64,000 nt of DNA, taken from positions 62,001 to 126,000 of the forward strand of contig SSMU01000009.1 of NCBI GenBank assembly GCA_004799545.1. The letters run 5' to 3'. How positions within the stretch are numbered: position 1 is the first letter of the stretch; each line of letters begins with the position of its first letter. The notes beneath the pieces were generated by a model that did no database searches, was not told the DNA's origin, and was given only the letters and a program-made list of their open reading frames with translations. Made by a program: the position numbers and the translations under genes. Source of the stretch: Phenylobacterium sp. Lineage in GTDB: Bacteria; Pseudomonadota; Alphaproteobacteria; Caulobacterales; Caulobacteraceae. Of the stretch, positions 17,817 through 26,617 are shown piece by piece.

Positions 17817-18704
17817 TTACGTGAGCTCACCCCGGAACAGGTTCAAGATGGCCGAGAAGTCCTTGCCGCCGTAGCCGAGGCGGTCGAACAGGGCATATAG
17901 CCCCTCCGCCTGGGCGCCGAGCGGCGCGGCCGCGCCGCTCTTCGCCGCAGCCTCCTGCGCCAGCTTGAGATCCTTGAGCATCATCGCCGTGGCGAATCCG
18001 CCCTCATAATTGCGGTTGGAGGGCGCCGCCGGCACCGGGCCGGGCCACGGGCAATAACTGGTCAGGCTCCAGCACTGGCCGGAGGACTGCGAGGAGATCT
18101 CGTGGAACTTCACCGGGTCGAGGCCCAGCTTCTCGGCCAGGGCCAGGGCCTCGCAGACCCCGATCATCGAGATGCCCAGCACCATGTTGTTGCAGATCTT
18201 GGCCGCCTGGCCTGCGCCGTGGTCGCCGGCCCTGAGGGTCACCCGCGACATCGGCTTGAGCGCCTCTTCGACCGCAGCGAAATCGGCCTCGTCGCAACCG
18301 ACCATGAAGGCCAGCGTCCCGGCCTCGGCCGCCGCCGTTCCGCCGGAGACCGGCGCATCGGCGAAGCGAAAGCCCGCCGCCTTGGCCTGGGCCGCGACGG
18401 CGCGGGCGCTCTCCACGTCGATGGTCGAACAGTCGATCAGCAGCGCCGTCTTGGGCGCCTTCGGCAGGATCTGCTCGGCATAGACCTGACGCACGTGCGG
18501 ACCGGCCGGCAGCATGGTGATCACCACCTCGGCGTCCTTGACCGCCGCCGCCACCGAGTCCGCCGCCGAGCAGCCCGCGCCTTGCGCCTTCTCCAGCGCC
18601 GGCTTGGAGAGGTCGAACGCCATGACCGCACGCTGCGCCTCGGCCTGGTTGGCGGCCATGCCGCCGCCCATGTTGCCCAGGCCGATGAAGGCGATGCGGG
18701 TCAT
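17817..18704 (-). CDS. mmsB: 3-hydroxyisobutyrate dehydrogenase
   Basis: A 295-aa NAD-dependent enzyme oxidising 3-hydroxyisobutyrate to methylmalonate semialdehyde in valine breakdown. It has the N-terminal Rossmann motif [14 protein letters not shown], the substrate motif [21 protein letters not shown], the catalytic lysine in [12 protein letters not shown] and a C-terminal [16 protein letters not shown] stands seven bases before ATG 18704. Its position after the acyl-CoA dehydrogenase and hydrolase genes supports the valine role over other beta-hydroxyacids. Confidence 0.92.
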   Translation of the reverse strand: MTRIAFIGLGNMGGGMAANQAEAQRAVMAFDLSKPALEKAQGAGCSAADSVAAAVKDAEVVITMLPAGPHVRQVYAEQILPKAPKTALLIDCSTIDVESARAVAAQAKAAGFRFADAPVSGGTAAAEAGTLAFMVGCDEADFAAVEEALKPMSRVTLRAGDHGAGQAAKICNNMVLGISMIGVCEALALAEKLGLDPVKFHEISSQSSGQCWSLTSYCPWPGPVPAAPSNRNYEGGFATAMMLKDLKLAQEAAAKSGAAAPLGAQAEGLYALFDRLGYGGKDFSAILNLFRGELT

Positions 18705-18729
18705 GGCGTACTCCCTTGGATACTGACGC

Positions 18730-19485
18730 TTACCTGGGCTTGCGGAACTTGTAGATGAACTGATCCGTCTGGCCCTGCGAGAAGCCGTCGCGGATGCCCT
18801 TGGTGTGGTCGTCGGCCGGGTTGTGCAGGACGGTGCTCTCACCCTCGAACTTGAAGCCCGCCGCGGTCACCTCCTGCTTCACCACAGCCGGGTCGATGCG
18901 GTGCAGGGTGTGGGTGACGTTCGGATCGCCGGGATTGGCCACGTGGTCGAGCACAATGAACACGCCGCCCGGCTTCAGCGCCGCGTAGATCGCCTTGTCG
19001 AAGCCCAGCATGTCGACGTTCGGGATGTTGTGGACGTCGTGATAGTTCTGCGAAGTCCAGACCACGTCCGCCCCGGCCGGGATGGCGAAGGCCGTGAACG
19101 GCACGTGCACCGACTTGACGTTGGCATAGTTCGCATCGGCCGCGATGACGTCCTGGGCCGGCGTCGGCGGCGGCTTGGCCGGGTCGGTCACCGGGCGCGG
19201 CGGGCCGCCCACCGCATAGACCGTCCCCTTCGGGCCGACGGCCTTCGAAAAGAGCCGGGTGAAGTAGCCGCCGCCGGGGATCAGGTCGACCACGGTCATG
19301 CCTGGCTTGACGCCCGCGAACTCGAGCATGGCGGCGGGCTTGCGGTCGGCGTCGCGCTTGGTGTCGGCTTCGGGCCGGGCCTTGTCGGCCACCGCGGCGG
19401 CTATGTAGGCCGGCGTGGCCGCAGCCGCGACGCCCGCGGTCAGAACAGCGGCCGCAGCGGCGGCCAACATCAGCTTGGATTTCAT
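18730..19485 (-). CDS. Exported class I SAM-dependent methyltransferase-like protein
   Basis: A 251-aa protein with a signal peptide (MKSKLMLAAAAAAVLTAGVAAAA) and then a methyltransferase fold. Motif I is degenerate but clear, TVVDLIPGGGYFTRLFSKAVG, and FIVLDHVANPGDP is the post-I strand. It resembles the COG4798 group of predicted periplasmic methyltransferases. GGGAGG touches the first of two ATGs, so the second ATG at 19485, six bases away, is chosen. It sits within the valine-degradation cluster. A methyl donor would be needed outside the cytosol, so the catalytic role is doubtful. Confidence 0.8.
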   Translation of the reverse strand: MKSKLMLAAAAAAVLTAGVAAAATPAYIAAAVADKARPEADTKRDADRKPAAMLEFAGVKPGMTVVDLIPGGGYFTRLFSKAVGPKGTVYAVGGPPRPVTDPAKPPPTPAQDVIAADANYANVKSVHVPFTAFAIPAGADVVWTSQNYHDVHNIPNVDMLGFDKAIYAALKPGGVFIVLDHVANPGDPNVTHTLHRIDPAVVKQEVTAAGFKFEGESTVLHNPADDHTKGIRDGFSQGQTDQFIYKFRKPR

Positions 19486-19529
19486 TTGCATCCTCCCGTG
19501 GGGACGCCTCGTCCGGGCGCCGCCTACGG

Positions 19530-20582
19530 TCAAGGTAGGGGCGTCCAGGCCTGATCGGAAGGCAGGGCAGCGAAAATGGCGTCCACCGCCGCCTCGCTAA
19601 CCGCCTCCAGGCTGGCCGGCCGCCACTTCGGCGCATTGTCCTTGTCGAGGATCACCGCGCGGACGCCTTCCAGGAAGTCGTGGCTGACCGCCAGGCGGTG
19701 GGCGATCCGGTACTCCATGGCCATCACCGCGTCGAAGGCGCCCATGGTCGCGCCGAGCTGCATCTGGCGCAGGGCGACCTTCGAGGAGAGCGGCGACTTG
19801 GTCGCAAGGATCTTCCGCTGCTCGCGCGCCCAGTCGGTCCCGGCGTGATCCAGGGCTTCGGCGATCGCCTCGACGCTTTGGCCGGCGAACAGGCGGGCGA
19901 TCTCGTCCTGGTGCTGGCTAAGCGGCGGCCGGCCTGCCTCGGCCTCGAACTCGGTGAGCAGGGTCTCGATGGCGGCCGGATCCTTGACGATCCAGCTTTT
20001 CATCTCGGGCAGGTCGGCGGCCTCCACATAGTCGGTGATCACGCCCACCAGCTCACAGTCGGCGGCCTTCAGCCGGGCGCCGGTCAACGCCAGCCAGGTC
20101 CCGATATGGTCGGGCATCCGCGAGAGATACCAGCTGCCGCCGACGTCCGGGAACAGGCCGATGCCGGTCTCCGGCATGGCGAACACCGTGCGCTCCGTCC
20201 CCACCCGGAACCGGCAGGGGCGCGAGATCCCGACCCCACCGCCCATCACCGTGCCGTCCATGATCGCCACCACCGGTTTCGGGTAGTGGAACAGCAGGGT
20301 GTCCAGCCGGTACTCGGTGAAGAAGAACTCGTGGTTCGCCACCCCGTCGCCGCGGGCGCTCTCGGCCAGGGTGCGGATGTCGCCGCCGGCGCAGAAGCCG
20401 CGGTCTCCGGAATGGTCCAGCAGCACCAGCTCGACGCCCGCATCGTCGCGCCAGGCGGTCAGCGCGGCGATCATCTCGCGGCACATGTGGGTGGTCAGCG
20501 CATGCAGCGCCTGCGGCCGGTTGAGCGTCAGGCGCCCGACCCTGCCCTCGACCTGGATGATGACGTCGGCGTCTTCGTTCAC
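19530..20582 (-). CDS. 3-hydroxyisobutyryl-CoA hydrolase (enoyl-CoA hydratase/isomerase family)
   Basis: A 350-aa crotonase-fold protein of the HIBCH type, releasing 3-hydroxyisobutyrate from its CoA ester in valine catabolism. It has the oxyanion-hole motif GFCAGGDIRTLAE, MDGTVMGGGVGIS, and PETGIGLFPDVGGSWYLSRM with the acidic residues typical of hydrolases. HIBCH is longer than ordinary hydratases, as here. The start is GTG 20582 in a GTGA overlap with the acyl-CoA dehydrogenase stop, which explains why the frame looks continuous with upstream sequence. Confidence 0.9.
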   Translation of the reverse strand: MNEDADVIIQVEGRVGRLTLNRPQALHALTTHMCREMIAALTAWRDDAGVELVLLDHSGDRGFCAGGDIRTLAESARGDGVANHEFFFTEYRLDTLLFHYPKPVVAIMDGTVMGGGVGISRPCRFRVGTERTVFAMPETGIGLFPDVGGSWYLSRMPDHIGTWLALTGARLKAADCELVGVITDYVEAADLPEMKSWIVKDPAAIETLLTEFEAEAGRPPLSQHQDEIARLFAGQSVEAIAEALDHAGTDWAREQRKILATKSPLSSKVALRQMQLGATMGAFDAVMAMEYRIAHRLAVSHDFLEGVRAVILDKDNAPKWRPASLEAVSEAAVDAIFAALPSDQAWTPLP

Positions 20583-21715
20583 CGGAACAGCTCCCGGGCG
20601 ACGATCACCCGCATGATCTCGTTGGTGCCTTCGAGGATCTGGTGGACGCGGAGATCGCGGACGATCCGCTCCAGCGGGAAGTCCCGCAGGTAGCCGTAGC
20701 CGCCGTGCAGTTGCAGGGCCTGGTTGGCGACCTCGAAGCCGGCGTCGGTGGCGAACCGCTTGGCCATGGCGCAGTACTGGGTGGCCTTCGGGTTCTTCTG
20801 GTCCAGGGCGTGGGCCGCGCGGCGCACCATCAGCCGCGCCGCCTCCAGCTCCGTCGCCATGTCGGCGAAGCGCCACTGCAGGCCCTGGAACTCCTTCAGC
20901 GCCTGGCCGAACTGTTTGCGGCTTTCCAGGTAGGCCTTCGCCGTGTCCAGGGCGAACCCCGCGCCGCCCAACGAGCAGGAGGCGATGTTGATCCGCCCGC
21001 CGTCCAAGCCCGCCATCGCGATCTTGAACCCCTCGCCTTCGCCGGCGATGCGGTTGGCCTCCGGCACGCGGCAGTCGTCGAAGTTCACCTGGGCGGTCGG
21101 CTGGGCGTTCCAGCCCATCTTCCGCTCCTGGGCCCCGAACGAGATGCCCGGGAAGTCCTTCTCCACCACGAAGGCCGAGACGCCCTTGGCGCCCTCCCCG
21201 CCGGTCCTGGCCATCACCACGTAGACGTCGGAGGTCCCGGCCCCGGAGATGAACGCCTTGGCGCCGTTCAGGACGTAGTCGCCGCCATCCTTCCGCGCGG
21301 TCGTCTTGAGCGCCGCGGCGTCGGAGCCGGCCCCCGGCTCGGTCAGGCAGTAGGAGGCGATCTGCGCCATGGACGTCAGGCCCGGCAGGTATTTGCGCCG
21401 AAGCTCGTCGGACCCGAACCGGTCGATCATCCAGCTCGCCATGTTGTGGATCGAGATGAAGGCCGCGGTCGCCACGTCGCCATAGGAGAGCTGTTCGAAG
21501 ACGATCGAGGCGTCGAGCCGGCTGAGCGCCGAGCCGCCCACATCCTCCTGCACATAGAGGCCCGCGAACCCCAGCTCGGCGGCCTTCCGCAGCACGTCGA
21601 CCGGGAAATGCTTCTCCTCGTCCCAGCGCGCGGAGTTGGGCGCGAGCTCGGCGGCCGCGAAGGCGCGCGCCGCGTCCTCGATCGCCCGCTGGTCGTCGGA
21701 GAGCGTGAAATCCAT
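20579..21715 (-). CDS. Acyl-CoA dehydrogenase, probably isobutyryl-CoA dehydrogenase
   Basis: A 378-aa FAD enzyme of the acyl-CoA dehydrogenase family. It has CLTEPGAGSDAAALKTTA, SGAGTSDVYVVMARTG, the RKQFGQALKEFQGLQ helix and the C-terminal QILEGTNEIMRVIVAREL with the catalytic glutamate in ILEGTNE. The overlap with a 3-hydroxyisobutyryl-CoA hydrolase gene and nearby mmsB point to isobutyryl-CoA (ACAD8-like) as substrate. Methylmalonate-semialdehyde dehydrogenase and the hydratase that would complete the pathway are not adjacent. Confidence 0.9.
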   Translation of the reverse strand: MDFTLSDDQRAIEDAARAFAAAELAPNSARWDEEKHFPVDVLRKAAELGFAGLYVQEDVGGSALSRLDASIVFEQLSYGDVATAAFISIHNMASWMIDRFGSDELRRKYLPGLTSMAQIASYCLTEPGAGSDAAALKTTARKDGGDYVLNGAKAFISGAGTSDVYVVMARTGGEGAKGVSAFVVEKDFPGISFGAQERKMGWNAQPTAQVNFDDCRVPEANRIAGEGEGFKIAMAGLDGGRINIASCSLGGAGFALDTAKAYLESRKQFGQALKEFQGLQWRFADMATELEAARLMVRRAAHALDQKNPKATQYCAMAKRFATDAGFEVANQALQLHGGYGYLRDFPLERIVRDLRVHQILEGTNEIMRVIVARELFR

Positions 21716-21817
21716 GGGCGCCGGACTCGCGCCGACCGGCGTTCAAGTCAACCGGCGAGCGTGCACGCCTGCGTGTCGACGCGTGCTAAGGTCACGGCGA
21801 AGCTGTGGAGGACCGAG

Positions 21818-22249
21818 ATGGTGGACGCCACTCCCAAGAAGCCCCGTCGTGCGTGGCCCTGGCTGGCGGCGCTGGCGCTGGTCCTCGGCGTCGCCGTCGG
21901 CCTCTGGGCGCGACCCGCCTTCGACGTCACGCGAATGTACTTCAGCCACGAGCATCAGATCGCCTGCCTGGCCGGCAAGGCGCCGCACCAGGCGATCTGC
22001 GCCGGCGCGCCCCTGGCCGATGCGCGGATGCCGGACGCGGTCGGCGGGGTGACCGCGGTGATGTGCGGCGACCTCAGCCAGGGCGCCAACCGCACCACCC
22101 TGCTGTTCCCGGAGTTCCTCGGCCGCGCCTGCGGCGGCAGCTCGATGACCATTCTGGCCGCCGACCGCCGCACCCAGACCCGGATCGAGGTGCGGAACGG
22201 CGTCATCGCGGCCATCTACCAGGGCCCGCGCCACGCCTTCGGCGGCTGA
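21818..22249 (+). CDS. Single-span membrane protein of unknown function (143 aa)
   Basis: The N-terminus is basic (KKPRR) and then has one membrane helix near residues 12-30 (WPWLAALALVLGVAVGLWA). A ~110-residue periplasmic part carries four cysteines that could form two disulfides. I do not recognise the family. It diverges from the acyl-CoA dehydrogenase gene; the 102-bp gap holds the likely promoters. GTGGAGGA lies upstream of the ATG. hemB follows 43 bp downstream on the same strand. Confidence 0.65.
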   Translation: MVDATPKKPRRAWPWLAALALVLGVAVGLWARPAFDVTRMYFSHEHQIACLAGKAPHQAICAGAPLADARMPDAVGGVTAVMCGDLSQGANRTTLLFPEFLGRACGGSSMTILAADRRTQTRIEVRNGVIAAIYQGPRHAFGG

Positions 22250-22292
22250 CGACGGCCTTGCATCGCCGCCTCCAATGGGTCACAGCGCCGGA

Positions 22293-23309
22293 ATGACCAA
22301 GGCCCCGCTCGCCGCCTATCCGGCGCTCCGCCTCCGCAGGCTCCGCCAGGCCGACTGGATCCGCCGCCTGGTGCGCGAGACCGTGCTGACGCCCGCCGAC
22401 TTGATCTGGTCGATGGTGGTGCATGAGGGCGAGGGCCAGGTCCCGGTGGGATCCATGCCGGGGATCTCGCGCCTGTCGGTGAAGGACGCCGCCGCCGCCG
22501 CCAAGGAAGCCCGGTCGCTGGGCATCCCGGCGATCGCGGTCTTCCCCCACATCGACGGCGCCAAGAAGAATTCCACCGGCTCGCTGGCCCACGACCCCGA
22601 CGGCCTGGTGGCCCGCGCGGTGAAGGCCATGAAGGACGCCGCCCCGGAGGTCGGGATCATGTGCGACGTGGCGCTCGACCCCTTCACCGACCACGGCCAC
22701 GACGGCCTGATCGAGGGCGGCCGGATCGTCAACGACGCCACCGTCGAGACCTTGGTGGCTCAGGGCTTGATGCAGGCCAGGGCCGGCTGCGACATCCTCG
22801 CGCCCTCGGACATGATGGACGGCCGCTGCGGGGCGCTGCGCAAGGCGCTGGAGGCCGAGGGCCTCACCGACGTGATGATCATGTCCTACGCCGCCAAATA
22901 CGCCTCGGCCTTCTACGGCCCCTACCGCGAGGCGATCGGCTCCGGGAAGCTGGGGACCGGCTCGGTGGAGAACCCCGGCGACAAGCGCACTTACCAGATG
23001 GACCCCGCCAACCACGCGGAGGCGCTGCGTGAGGTGGCCCTCGACATCGCCGAGGGCGCCGACATGGTGATGGTCAAGCCCGGCCTGCCCTACCTCGACA
23101 TCGTCCGCCAGGTGGTCGACGCCTTCGCCCTGCCGACCTTCGCCTTCCAGGTCTCCGGCGAGTACGCCATGCTGATGGCCGCCGCCCAGAACGGCTGGCT
23201 CGACGAGGAGCGCGCCATCCTGGAAAGCCTCGGCGCCTTCAAGCGCGCCGGCGCCGCCGGCGTGATCAGCTACTTCGCCCCGCGCGCGGCCAGGATGCTC
23301 GGGGCCTAG
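22293..23309 (+). CDS. hemB: Delta-aminolevulinic acid dehydratase (porphobilinogen synthase)
   Basis: The 338-aa protein condenses two aminolevulinates to porphobilinogen, the step after HemA. It has the two active-site lysines in SYAAKYASAFYGP and MVKPGLPYLD. The metal-binding stretch reads CDVALDPFTDHGHDG, without the three zinc cysteines, so it belongs to the magnesium-type or metal-independent class known in alphaproteobacteria. ATG 22293 (MTKAPLAAYP) is preferred; an ATG six codons earlier is possible. Its stop shares a CTAG with the convergent GNAT gene. Confidence 0.95.
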   Translation: MTKAPLAAYPALRLRRLRQADWIRRLVRETVLTPADLIWSMVVHEGEGQVPVGSMPGISRLSVKDAAAAAKEARSLGIPAIAVFPHIDGAKKNSTGSLAHDPDGLVARAVKAMKDAAPEVGIMCDVALDPFTDHGHDGLIEGGRIVNDATVETLVAQGLMQARAGCDILAPSDMMDGRCGALRKALEAEGLTDVMIMSYAAKYASAFYGPYREAIGSGKLGTGSVENPGDKRTYQMDPANHAEALREVALDIAEGADMVMVKPGLPYLDIVRQVVDAFALPTFAFQVSGEYAMLMAAAQNGWLDEERAILESLGAFKRAGAAGVISYFAPRAARMLGA

Positions 23310-23800
23310 GTCGTGAAATAAGCGCTGGGTTCGTCGTGGCCCGGCAGGTCCATCATCTGCACGAACCTCAGGCCGATCTTCTCAAGCACCCGCTGCGAGG
23401 CGGTGTTGTCCGGCGAGGTGATCGCTGCGACCTTGGCGAGCCCCAGGGTCTCCCGGGCATGTTTCAGCACCACGCGGGCCGACTCGGTGGCGTAGCCCTT
23501 GCCGGAATGGCGGGCCAGGAAGGCGTAGCCGATGTCCGGGCTGTCCAGGCCGTCGCGCTGCTGGACGATGCCGCACATGCCCACCGGCTCGCCCGCGCCG
23601 TCGCGGACCACCAGCCACAGGCTCTTGGAGAACCGGTCGGCGATATAGGCCCGGGCGTCGTCGAGGGTGCGCACGCCGCGGTCGCCGATGTTGGCGATCC
23701 AGCCCGGATCGTTGAGCAGCTCCAGCACGAAGGCCGCGTCCTCGGCGGTCGGCGGCGTCAGGCTGAGCCGCTCGGTGGTGAACGTCGGCGTCAGGCTCAC
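23306..23800 (-). CDS. GNAT acetyltransferase, RimJ/RimL type
   Basis: A 164-aa N-acetyltransferase. The acetyl-CoA loop is in RHSGKGYATESARVVLKHA, preceded by DSPDIGYAFL and followed by ITSPDNTASQRVLEKIGLRF, the usual RimJ/RimL order. The substrate, a protein N-terminus or a small amine, is unknown. The start is GTG 23800, in a GTGA overlap with the upstream dehydrogenase stop; longer readings of this frame are shadows of that gene. Confidence 0.85.
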   Translation of the reverse strand: MSLTPTFTTERLSLTPPTAEDAAFVLELLNDPGWIANIGDRGVRTLDDARAYIADRFSKSLWLVVRDGAGEPVGMCGIVQQRDGLDSPDIGYAFLARHSGKGYATESARVVLKHARETLGLAKVAAITSPDNTASQRVLEKIGLRFVQMMDLPGHDEPSAYFTT

Positions 23801-24660
23801 TTGGCCGGCGCCCCGAGCCGCGCCACCAGGCTGGAGGTGTCCCAGCGGCTTCCGCCCATGGCCTGCACCTCGGCGTAGAAGCCGTCGACCATCCGGGTCA
23901 TGTCGAGCTTGGCGCCGTTGCGCGTCGCCTCGTCGATCAACAGGCCCAGGTCCTTGCGCATCCAGTCGACCGCGAAGCCGAACTCGAACTTCCCCTCGCT
24001 CATGGTCTTCCAGCGGTTGTCCATCTGCCAGGACTGCGCCGCCCCCTTGGAGATCGCCTCGTAGACCTCCGCCGGATCGAGCCCCGCGCGTTTCGCGAAG
24101 TCGAGGCCCTCGGCCAGGCCCTGGACCACGCCGGCGATGCAGATCTGGTTGACCATCTTGGTCAGCTGGCCGGCCCCCGGGCCGCCCATCAGCCGCGTCG
24201 CCTTGGCGTAGGCGGCGATCACCGGCTGGGCCTTGGCAAAGGCCTCCGGCGTCCCGCCGCACATGATGGTCAGCTGGCCGTTCTCGGCGCCGGCCTGGCC
24301 GCCGGAGACCGGCGCGTCGACGAAGGCCCGTCCGCCCTGCGCGGCCAGGGCCGCCATCTCGCGGGCCACCACCGCCGAGGTCGTTGTGTGGTCGACCACC
24401 ACCCCGCCCGCCGCCATCGCCGGCAGGGCCTCGGCCGCCACCTGGCGCACATCGTCGTCGTTGCCGACGCAGAGCACGAAAACCCCGGCGTCCTGCGCCG
24501 CCTCGGCCGCGGTCGCGCAGGCCTTGCCGCCGAACGCCTCGGCCCACCGCCGCGCCTTCTCCGGGCTGCGGTTGAACACCGCCATCTCATGGCCGGCCTT
24601 GGCCAGATGCCCGGCCATTGGGAAGCCCATCACGCCCAGCCCCGCGAACCCCACCTTCAT
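23797..24660 (-). CDS. NAD(P)-dependent beta-hydroxyacid dehydrogenase
   Basis: A 287-aa protein of the 3-hydroxyisobutyrate dehydrogenase/tartronate semialdehyde reductase family. It has the Rossmann start VGFAGLGVMGFPMAGHL, DAPVSGGQAGAENGQLTIMCGG, the catalytic lysine in GAGQLTKMVNQI and KDLGLLIDEA. It is a paralogue of mmsB 5 kb away but is not next to valine genes, so a different hydroxyacid or a succinic-semialdehyde-reductase role is equally possible. It is coupled to the GNAT gene and diverges from motB. Confidence 0.88.
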   Translation of the reverse strand: MKVGFAGLGVMGFPMAGHLAKAGHEMAVFNRSPEKARRWAEAFGGKACATAAEAAQDAGVFVLCVGNDDDVRQVAAEALPAMAAGGVVVDHTTTSAVVAREMAALAAQGGRAFVDAPVSGGQAGAENGQLTIMCGGTPEAFAKAQPVIAAYAKATRLMGGPGAGQLTKMVNQICIAGVVQGLAEGLDFAKRAGLDPAEVYEAISKGAAQSWQMDNRWKTMSEGKFEFGFAVDWMRKDLGLLIDEATRNGAKLDMTRMVDGFYAEVQAMGGSRWDTSSLVARLGAPAK

Positions 24661-24680
24661 CCTGACCGCCTCGTCCTTTT

Positions 24681-24707
24681 CGTTAACCGCAACGCCATTT
24701 TAACGGC
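24681..24707. promoter_or_regulatory. Paired TTAAC sites upstream of motB
   Basis: GTTAAC near 24682 and TTTTAAC near 24699 lie in the 93-bp gap between the divergent dehydrogenase and motB. TTAAC is the half-site of the cell-cycle regulator CtrA in Caulobacter, which controls motility genes. Spacing here is about 13 bases rather than the consensus 7, so this is a weak suggestion. Confidence 0.25.
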
Positions 24708-24753
24708 CCGCCCTCAAGCTGCCGCCAGTCATTGCGCGTCCCGGGGTTTTGCC

Positions 24754-25656
24754 ATGTCGGTGGGCGATCAGCCGATCCTGATCAAGAAGGTCAAGAAGGT
24801 TGTGGGCGGCGGCCACCATGGCGGCGCCTGGAAGGTGGCCTATGCCGACTTCGTGACGGCCATGATGGCCTTCTTCCTCCTGATGTGGCTGATCAACACC
24901 ACCAGCCCCGAGCAGAAGCGCGGCATCGCCGACTATTTCGCCCCGGCCTCGGTGTCGGAGACCACCTCGGGCTCCGGCGGCATCCTCGGCGGCACTTCGC
25001 TCGGCCAGGACGGCTCAAAGGCCGCCGGCTCCTCCTCGGTGATCCAGGAGCTGGCGCCGGACTCGAGGAACCCCAACGACGGCAAGAACAAGGACGCTTC
25101 CAAGGCCAACGCCCAGGAAGCCTCCACCGAGGCCCTGCGCAAGGAGCTGGAGAAGCGTGAGGAGGCGGCCTTCGCCTCGGCCGCCCAGTCGCTGCGCCAG
25201 GCGCTGCAGGACATGCCCGAGCTCGCCGACCTGTCGAAGAACATCATCATCGACCAGACGCCGGAGGGCCTGCGCATCCAGTTGGTCGACCAGGAAGGCC
25301 GCTCGATGTTCGACCAGGGCTCGGTGAAGCCCAACCCGCGCGCCACCCTGTTGCTGCGAGCGGTCTCCAAGGTGATCAACCAGCTGCCCAATCGAATCAG
25401 CATCTACGGCCACACCTCGGCCAACGTCGGCGGCGGCAAGGCGGAGGGCGACTGGACGCTTTCGGCGGGGCGCGCTGAAGCGTCGCGGAAGGTGCTGCAG
25501 GCCTCCGGCGTCGATGGCGACCGGATCTACCAGGTCTCCGGCAAGGCCTCCTCGGAGCCGCTTTACCCCGACGATCCCAGCCTGCCCGGCAACCGCCGCA
25601 TCGCCATCGTGTTGTTGCGAGAGGCGCCGGTTCTGCCACCGGATTCAGGTCTCTAG
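24754..25656 (+). CDS. motB: Flagellar motor stator protein MotB
   Basis: A 300-aa stator subunit that anchors MotA-MotB to peptidoglycan and carries the proton-accepting aspartate. The plug/TM region is AWKVAYADFVTAMMAFFLLMW with Asp32 in the single helix. A flexible linker rich in Ser, Gly and Lys follows (about 60-120), then an OmpA-like peptidoglycan-binding domain with SIYGHTSANVG and LSAGRAEASRKVL. motA is not adjacent, as in Caulobacter, where motA and motB are separate loci. The start has no strong Shine-Dalgarno site. Confidence 0.95.
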   Translation: MSVGDQPILIKKVKKVVGGGHHGGAWKVAYADFVTAMMAFFLLMWLINTTSPEQKRGIADYFAPASVSETTSGSGGILGGTSLGQDGSKAAGSSSVIQELAPDSRNPNDGKNKDASKANAQEASTEALRKELEKREEAAFASAAQSLRQALQDMPELADLSKNIIIDQTPEGLRIQLVDQEGRSMFDQGSVKPNPRATLLLRAVSKVINQLPNRISIYGHTSANVGGGKAEGDWTLSAGRAEASRKVLQASGVDGDRIYQVSGKASSEPLYPDDPSLPGNRRIAIVLLREAPVLPPDSGL

Positions 25657-25739
25657 CTTGGGCGTGGCCTTGCGCAACCGCCCCGCATGACGCCTAATCC
25701 GTGGGAAGCCGCGCAGCAGGCAAAGGCGACCGCAGGTCC

Positions 25740-26510
25740 GTGACGCAGCACTTCCCGACACGACAGCTCCGGTTCTTCCTGACCGCGCCCTCGCCGTGTC
25801 CCTACCTGCCTGAGCGCTACGAACGGAAAGTCTTCGCCCACCTGCCCCTGGCCGACGGCGCCGCGGTCAACGACAGCCTGACCCAGGTGGGCTTCCGCCG
25901 CTCCCAGAACATCGCCTACCGCCCGGCCTGCGAGAGCTGCCAGGCCTGCGTCTCCGCCCGCATCCCGGCCGACGACTACGTCTTCTCCCGCTCGGAGCGG
26001 AAGACGCTGGGCCGCAGCGAGGACCTGGAGCGCCGGCTGGTCGAGGCCGAGGCCACCATCGAGCAGTTCGACCTGCTGCGCCGCTACCTCACCACCCGCC
26101 ACGCCGACGGCGGCATGGCCGAGATGACCTGGCCGGACTACGTGGCCATGGTCGAGGACACCGCGGTCCGCACCCACATCGTCGAGTACCGGCAGAAGTC
26201 CAGGGACCACGGCCCCGGCGACCTGATGGCCTGCGCCCTGGTCGACGTGATGAGCGACGGCCTGTCCCTGGTCTACAGCTTCTACGACCCCGACAAGAGC
26301 CGCCGCAGCCTGGGCTCTTTCGTGATCCTCGACCACGTGATCCAGGCGGCGTTGGCCGGCCTGCCCTACGTCTACCTGGGCTATTGGGTCCGCGGCTCGG
26401 AGAAGATGGACTACAAGGTCCGCTTCTCGCCCATCGAGCTCCTGAAGCCGGAAGGCTGGACCCTGGTGGCCAGCCGCGACCTGCCGCCGGCCTCTCGCGA
26501 CCCCGGCTAA
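25740..26510 (+). CDS. bpt: Aspartate/glutamate leucyltransferase (Bpt, arginyltransferase family)
   Basis: A 256-aa transferase that adds Leu from Leu-tRNA to proteins with N-terminal Asp or Glu, marking them for ClpAP/ClpS (N-degron pathway). It has FLTAPSPCPYLPERYERKVFAHL, then YRPACESCQACVSARIP with the conserved cysteines, and LGYWVRGSEKMDYKVRFSPIE. The GTG at 25740 (MTQHFPTRQLRFF) matches the family start; an upstream GTG at 25701 would add 13 atypical residues. Confidence 0.92.
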   Translation: MTQHFPTRQLRFFLTAPSPCPYLPERYERKVFAHLPLADGAAVNDSLTQVGFRRSQNIAYRPACESCQACVSARIPADDYVFSRSERKTLGRSEDLERRLVEAEATIEQFDLLRRYLTTRHADGGMAEMTWPDYVAMVEDTAVRTHIVEYRQKSRDHGPGDLMACALVDVMSDGLSLVYSFYDPDKSRRSLGSFVILDHVIQAALAGLPYVYLGYWVRGSEKMDYKVRFSPIELLKPEGWTLVASRDLPPASRDPG

Positions 26511-26617
26511 GTCCACGCTCCACCTGTGAAAGTCGGGGAATGGGCCCGCCTCGGGTAGCGCCTGTCACAATGCGCCTGCTAAACTGATCCGGTGATCCTT
26601 CCCCACGGACGAGGCGC

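Noticed and set aside
19530-21746. A 738-aa frame that seems to fuse the dehydrogenase region to the CoA hydrolase.
   Set aside because: The upstream part is a shadow of the acyl-CoA dehydrogenase; the real hydrolase starts at GTG 20582.
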